In this document: positions 14,413 to 17,585 of the stretch, one piece after another
Layout: the number at the start of each line of letters is the position of its first letter
Position numbering within the stretch: the first letter of the stretch is position 1
Source of the DNA: Alphaproteobacteria bacterium
GTDB lineage: Bacteria; Pseudomonadota; Alphaproteobacteria; Micropepsales; Micropepsaceae
NCBI GenBank assembly: GCA_028869725.1
Contig: JAGWRJ010000264.1
Span: 1 to 17,585, forward strand
Length of the DNA stretch: 17,585 bases
Direction: 5' to 3'
Notes under the pieces: model-generated
Database searches by the model: none
Told to the model about the DNA's origin: nothing
The model's input: only the letters and a program-made list of their open reading frames with translations
Program-made: the position numbers and the translations under genes

Positions 14413-15741
14413 ATGAGAGTCCGTTTTGCACCTTCGCCGACCGGGCTTCTCCACGTCGGAAATGCTCGTACCGCCCTGATCAACTTCCTGGCAGCGCGTA
14501 AGCTGCAGGGGAGTTTCGTGCTGCGGATTGATGACACCGATCGCGAGCGCTCCAAACTTGAATACGAAGAGGCCATTCTTGAGGACCTCGAATGGCTTGG
14601 CATCGGCCACCACCTCATGGTCCGCCAAACCGAACGGGTTGATCGCCATCGTGCCGCGGCGGAACTCCTGAAGGGCAAGGGACTGCTCTATCCCGCATAT
14701 GAAACCACGGAAGAACTGGAGCGGCGGCGTAAGCGCGCTCTGGCGCTTAAGCAGCCACCAGTCTATGACAGGGCTGCACTGAGGCTCAGTTCTGAGGAGC
14801 GCACTGCTCTCGAAGCGCAGGGGCGACGACCGCATTGGCGCTTCAGGCTGTCCCAGACAAAGGTCCGTTGGCATGACCTCGTTCGTGGCGAGGTCGAGAT
14901 AGATACGGCGCACCTCTCCGATCCGGTACTGATCCGCGCCGATGGCAGTTTTCTTTACACTCTGCCGAGCGTGGTCGACGATATCGAGCTGGCGGTCACG
15001 CACATAATTCGTGGCGAAGATCACGTCACCAACACTGCAGTCCAGATCGAAATCTTCGCTGCGCTGGCAGAGCAGCTGCCCATGTTCGCCCACTTCCCGC
15101 TCCTCGTCGGTGTTGGTGGTGAAGCCCTGTCCAAGCGCCTTGGTTCGTTGTCGCTGCGACAGATGCGCGAGGAGGGTGTCGAAGCACAGGCGCTGTTTGC
15201 CTACCTCGCCCGGATCGGTACCTCGGAGCCGGTGGCTCTGGCTGGTGCTGAGGAGCTCGCCGCAGGCTTTGACTTCGCTAAAATCGGCCGGGCTCCGGCG
15301 CACTTTGATCCGGCGGAGCTTGCCGGATTGAGCGCGCGGCTGCTCCATGGTCTCGATTATGAAATGGTTCGCGCCCGGCTCGCGGCCCTAGGCGTGGGAG
15401 GAGGGCGCGCGTTCTGGCAGGCTGTACAGCCCAACCTTACCCGTATGTCGGACGTGGTCGATCTGTGGCGTCTTGTTGAAGGTCCTATCGTACCATGCAT
15501 AGAGGATGGCGAACTGGCACAGATGGCCGCTGCGTTGCTGCCAGCAGAACCCTTCGATGACGATACCTGGTCCCAGTGGACTGGGGCGCTTGCGGCCCGT
15601 TCTGGCCGGAAAGGACGGGAGCTATTCCGTCCGCTGCGCCTGGCTTTGACCGGTCTCGAGCATGGACCCGAGCTCAAAAAGCTGCTACCTCTTATTGGCC
15701 GCGACAAGGTCCTCGCGCGCCTGGAAGGAAAGAGTGTCTGA
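14413..15741 (+). CDS. gltX: Glutamate-tRNA ligase (class I), ALSKRLG lineage
   Basis: A 442-residue class I aminoacyl-tRNA synthetase charging tRNA with glutamate. The HIGH motif is HVGN (14-17) within FAPSPTGLLHVGNARTAL; the KMSKS motif is ALSKR (238-242), followed by LGSLSLRQMREEGVEA. LRIDDTD (37-43), VVDDIELAVTHIIRGEDHVTNT (187-208) and PPVYDR (115-120) are typical of the second, shorter GluRS lineage of alphaproteobacteria and Rickettsia. The zinc-binding cysteines of E. coli GluRS are absent; the segment reads YPAYETTEEL where relatives usually have YPCYET. Some alphaproteobacteria carry two gltX genes and make Gln-tRNA through GatCAB, so this may be one of two; the window cannot tell which tRNA it serves. 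ATG 14413 is chosen over GTG 14386 because of GCGAGGT five bases upstream and the family start MRVRFAPSPTG. It lies 45 bases after nadE. Confidence 0.95.
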   Translation: MRVRFAPSPTGLLHVGNARTALINFLAARKLQGSFVLRIDDTDRERSKLEYEEAILEDLEWLGIGHHLMVRQTERVDRHRAAAELLKGKGLLYPAYETTEELERRRKRALALKQPPVYDRAALRLSSEERTALEAQGRRPHWRFRLSQTKVRWHDLVRGEVEIDTAHLSDPVLIRADGSFLYTLPSVVDDIELAVTHIIRGEDHVTNTAVQIEIFAALAEQLPMFAHFPLLVGVGGEALSKRLGSLSLRQMREEGVEAQALFAYLARIGTSEPVALAGAEELAAGFDFAKIGRAPAHFDPAELAGLSARLLHGLDYEMVRARLAALGVGGGRAFWQAVQPNLTRMSDVVDLWRLVEGPIVPCIEDGELAQMAAALLPAEPFDDDTWSQWTGALAARSGRKGRELFRPLRLALTGLEHGPELKKLLPLIGRDKVLARLEGKSV

Positions 15742-15780
15742 TCCGATGCGCCATCCCTGGCGAATTTGTGTGATCGCGAT

Positions 15781-15798
15781 TTGCGGCTGACGCCGCAA
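15781..15798. terminator. Perfect 7-bp hairpin downstream of gltX, candidate terminator
   Basis: TTGCGGC (15781-15787) and GCCGCAA (15792-15798) pair perfectly across a TGAC tetraloop, 40 bases after the gltX stop. It is followed by a pyrimidine-rich stretch (CCTCTCTCTGTGTCTCG), not a pure T tract, so intrinsic termination is plausible but unproven. The remaining gap up to cysS contains a second small stem, CCTGC/GCAGG, at 15853-15865. Confidence 0.4.
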
Positions 15799-15930
15799 CC
15801 TCTCTCTGTGTCTCGTCCAAACTTCAAATGAATTTCGCTCCTTCCCGGGACGCCTGCGGCGCAGGGAAGTGGGCTCCGCCGATCCAGGCAACTTTCCTGT
15901 CCAATGGCTCCGAGTGAGCGGAAGAAGATC

Positions 15931-17265
15931 ATGTCAAGCCTTTATCTCCACAACACACTGACCCGGACCAAGGAGCTTTTCGAACCATTGGATGTCGGAA
16001 GCGTTCGTATGTATGTGTGCGGGCCGACCGTCTACGATTACGCCCATATCGGAAACGCCCGTCCGGCGATCGTATTCGACGTGCTTTTTCGGCTGCTTCG
16101 TCACCTCTATGGCGACGCGCATGTGACCTATGTGCGCAACATTACGGATATCGATGACAAGATCACCACGCGGGCTCAGGAACGGCTTGCTCACAGCAAC
16201 CGGCCAATTCTCGATGAGGTGAGATCTCTGACCGAGCAGACCTCAGCAGTCTACGACGCTGACATGGCAGCATTGGGCAACCTTTCACCTACCTTCTCTC
16301 CGCGTGCCACTCACCATATTGCAGAAATGATCTCGATGATCGGTGCACTGATCGAAGCCGGTCATGCCTATGTGGCGGAAGGACACGTGCTTTATGACGT
16401 GGCGTCAAAGCCCGATTACGGCAAGCTTGCGGGACGCAGCGTCGAGGACATGGTTGCCGGTGCACGAGTTGAGGTGGCCCCTTACAAGCGCAATCCAATG
16501 GATTTCGTGCTGTGGAAGCCATCTGATGCGAATCTGCCGGGCTGGACGTCGCCGTGGGGATATGGGCGTCCCGGCTGGCACCTCGAATGCTCGGCCATGT
16601 CTGCGGCTTATCTGGGCGAAACCTTCGACATTCATGGTGGCGGAATTGACCTCGTTTTTCCGCATCATGAGAACGAGATTGCCCAATCTGAGGGCGCCCA
16701 TCACAACCATCCTCTGGCACGCTACTGGTTGCACAACGGTCATCTCAATGTCGAAGGGGCCAAGATGAGCAAGAGCCTGGGCAACTTCATTACTGTGCAT
16801 GAGCTACTCGATACCTGGCCAGGTGAAGTGTTGCGTCTCAACATGCTTCGTACTCACTACCGTCAACCCATGGACTGGACGGCAAGCGGACTGCGCGAGA
16901 GTTGGGCCATGCTCGAACGCTGGTATGCAGCCTGCGAGGGGGCCCGGCCGGGCTCCTGCGCGCGAGTGCTCGCAGCACTTGAGGACGATCTCAATACGCC
17001 GCTTGCAATTGCCGAGCTACATCAGGCCGAACCAGATGCACTGGCAGCCGGCCTAGAGCTCCTCGGATTTTCGAGGAATGCTGCAAAGATTGCGCGCAAA
17101 TCCTCACTCGATGAAGCACAGATACAGGCCGCGATCGATGCTCGTGCCAGAGCCCGCAAGGAGAAGAACTTCGCAGAAGCAGATCGGATAAGAGACGAGC
17201 TGGACGCGAAGGGGATCCTTCTGAAGGATGGTCCGCAAGGTACAAGCTGGGATTTCAAGCGATGA
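15931..17265 (+). CDS. cysS: Cysteine-tRNA ligase
   Basis: A 444-residue class I synthetase charging tRNA-Cys. Zinc ligands are visible: Cys30 (YVCGPTVYDYAHIGNAR, where HIGN at 39-42 is the HIGH motif), Cys220 (GWHLECSAMS), His245 with Glu249 nearby (LVFPHHENEIAQSE). KMSKSLGNF at 278-286 is the second signature. The C terminus ends in LKDGPQGTSW, as usual. The DALR-type helical region (about 340-390) is shorter than in E. coli CysS (461 residues in all) by roughly 20 residues; the adjacent EDDLNTPLAIAELH motif is intact, so this looks like natural trimming. ATG 15931 is preferred to ATG 15904 because AGCGGAAGAAG precedes it and the family starts near MSSLYLHNTLTR. It follows gltX in the same direction after 189 bases. 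Confidence 0.96.
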   Translation: MSSLYLHNTLTRTKELFEPLDVGSVRMYVCGPTVYDYAHIGNARPAIVFDVLFRLLRHLYGDAHVTYVRNITDIDDKITTRAQERLAHSNRPILDEVRSLTEQTSAVYDADMAALGNLSPTFSPRATHHIAEMISMIGALIEAGHAYVAEGHVLYDVASKPDYGKLAGRSVEDMVAGARVEVAPYKRNPMDFVLWKPSDANLPGWTSPWGYGRPGWHLECSAMSAAYLGETFDIHGGGIDLVFPHHENEIAQSEGAHHNHPLARYWLHNGHLNVEGAKMSKSLGNFITVHELLDTWPGEVLRLNMLRTHYRQPMDWTASGLRESWAMLERWYAACEGARPGSCARVLAALEDDLNTPLAIAELHQAEPDALAAGLELLGFSRNAAKIARKSSLDEAQIQAAIDARARARKEKNFAEADRIRDELDAKGILLKDGPQGTSWDFKR

Positions 17266-17283
17266 TCGCAGCTGAGAATATTG

Positions 17284-17306
17284 TGGAGCACTACCTCGTG
17301 CTACCA
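17284..17306. repeat. Inverted repeat in the cysS-acetyltransferase gap
   Basis: TGGAGCAC and GTGCTACCA pair over eight base pairs with a single bulged A and a six-base loop (TACCTC). It starts 19 bases after the cysS stop and ends 26 bases before the next start codon. There is no T tract behind it, so a terminator role is only possible; a stem in the leader of the downstream gene is equally likely. Confidence 0.3.
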
Positions 17307-17332
17307 GGTTACGGGATGAAAAGGGATTGCTG

Positions 17333-17585
17333 ATGCCTGCCAAGCTTACCGTGGCACTACGCCCCATGCTGCCATCTGACGGGCCTGTACTTGCGGCCAT
17401 TTTCCGGGCCGCCATCGAGGAAACTGCTGCCCAGGATTATTCGGAGGCCCAGTGTGAGGCCTGGATCAGTGCTGCAGACGATGAAGCTGCCTTCAGTAAG
17501 ACGCTTCTGGATGAGCTTACGCTGCTTGCCACAGTCAATCGACAAGCGGTCGGGTTTGCCAGTTTGCGCGACAATGCGCATCTGA
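17333..17585 (+). CDS. GNAT family N-acetyltransferase, N-terminal part
   Basis: The first 84 residues of a protein cut by the window edge. It begins MPAKLTVALRPMLPSDGPVLAAIF, the usual beta1-alpha1 entry of GNAT acetyltransferases (LRPxxxxDxxxL), continues with an acidic helical stretch YSEAQCEAWISAADDEAAF and reaches the strand QAVGFASLRDNAHL, matching beta4. The acetyl-CoA-binding motif (Q/RxxGxG/A) would lie just beyond the edge and cannot be checked. ATG 17333 has GAAAAGGG about eight bases upstream. It follows cysS after 67 bases in the same direction. The DYSEAQxEAW segment recalls a small group of alphaproteobacterial GNAT proteins of unknown substrate. Confidence 0.8.
   Translation, partial: MPAKLTVALRPMLPSDGPVLAAIFRAAIEETAAQDYSEAQCEAWISAADDEAAFSKTLLDELTLLATVNRQAVGFASLRDNAHL

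Noticed and set aside
1..17585. CRISPR arrays, insertion sequences, integrases, phage genes or defence clusters.
   Set aside because: No direct repeats with spacers, transposase or recombinase motifs, or terminal inverted repeats were seen; almost all the DNA is housekeeping genes of similar composition.

Overview
This 17.6 kb window reads as ordinary chromosomal DNA of an alphaproteobacterium. The pointers are moderately high GC, a class II DAHP synthase, an rpiA-gor pair joined by a start/stop overlap, a glutamyl-tRNA synthetase of the ALSKRxG type seen in alphaproteobacteria including Rickettsia, a single-chain glutamine-dependent NAD+ synthetase, and a tRNA-Val promoter with a TTGACG -35 box. 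I cannot fix the order or genus. I see no prophage, insertion sequence, CRISPR array, toxin-antitoxin pair or biosynthetic island. All three frames were read on both strands, with attention to gaps and hairpins.

Layout. (1) 1-456: the C-terminal cytoplasmic domain of a Kch-like potassium channel, cut by the window edge. (2) 563-713: tRNA-Val(CAC) on the minus strand with a good sigma70-type promoter. (3) 794-4794: gph (minus) diverges from glmU-glmS (plus); the latter two make glucosamine-6-phosphate and UDP-GlcNAc for peptidoglycan and lipopolysaccharide. (4) 5045-7131: rpiA-gor, translationally coupled, linking pentose-phosphate metabolism and NADPH-dependent glutathione reduction. (5) 7232-10236: the outer-membrane lipoprotein gene mlaA, a class II DAHP synthase (entry to the shikimate pathway) and a multi-spanning membrane protein I do not recognise. 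(6) 10264-12455: a CurA-like NADPH-dependent reductase (minus) diverging from a Gfo/Idh/MocA oxidoreductase resembling the UDP-GlcNAc 3-dehydrogenase (GnnA-like) group. (7) 12712-17585: nadE, gltX and cysS, all plus strand, then the start of a GNAT acetyltransferase gene cut by the right edge.

The genes work together as central metabolism: amino-sugar supply, pentose phosphate, glutathione and NAD(P) homeostasis, aromatic amino acid synthesis and tRNA charging. No stretch longer than 300 bases lacks a gene; the longest gaps are 4795-5044 and 12456-12711.

I did not find a convincing undescribed system. The items most worth a second look are the unrecognised membrane protein after the DAHP synthase, the Gfo/Idh/MocA enzyme with an unclear start and a possible link to sugar-nucleotide chemistry, the glutamyl-tRNA synthetase lineage, and several perfect inverted repeats in gaps.
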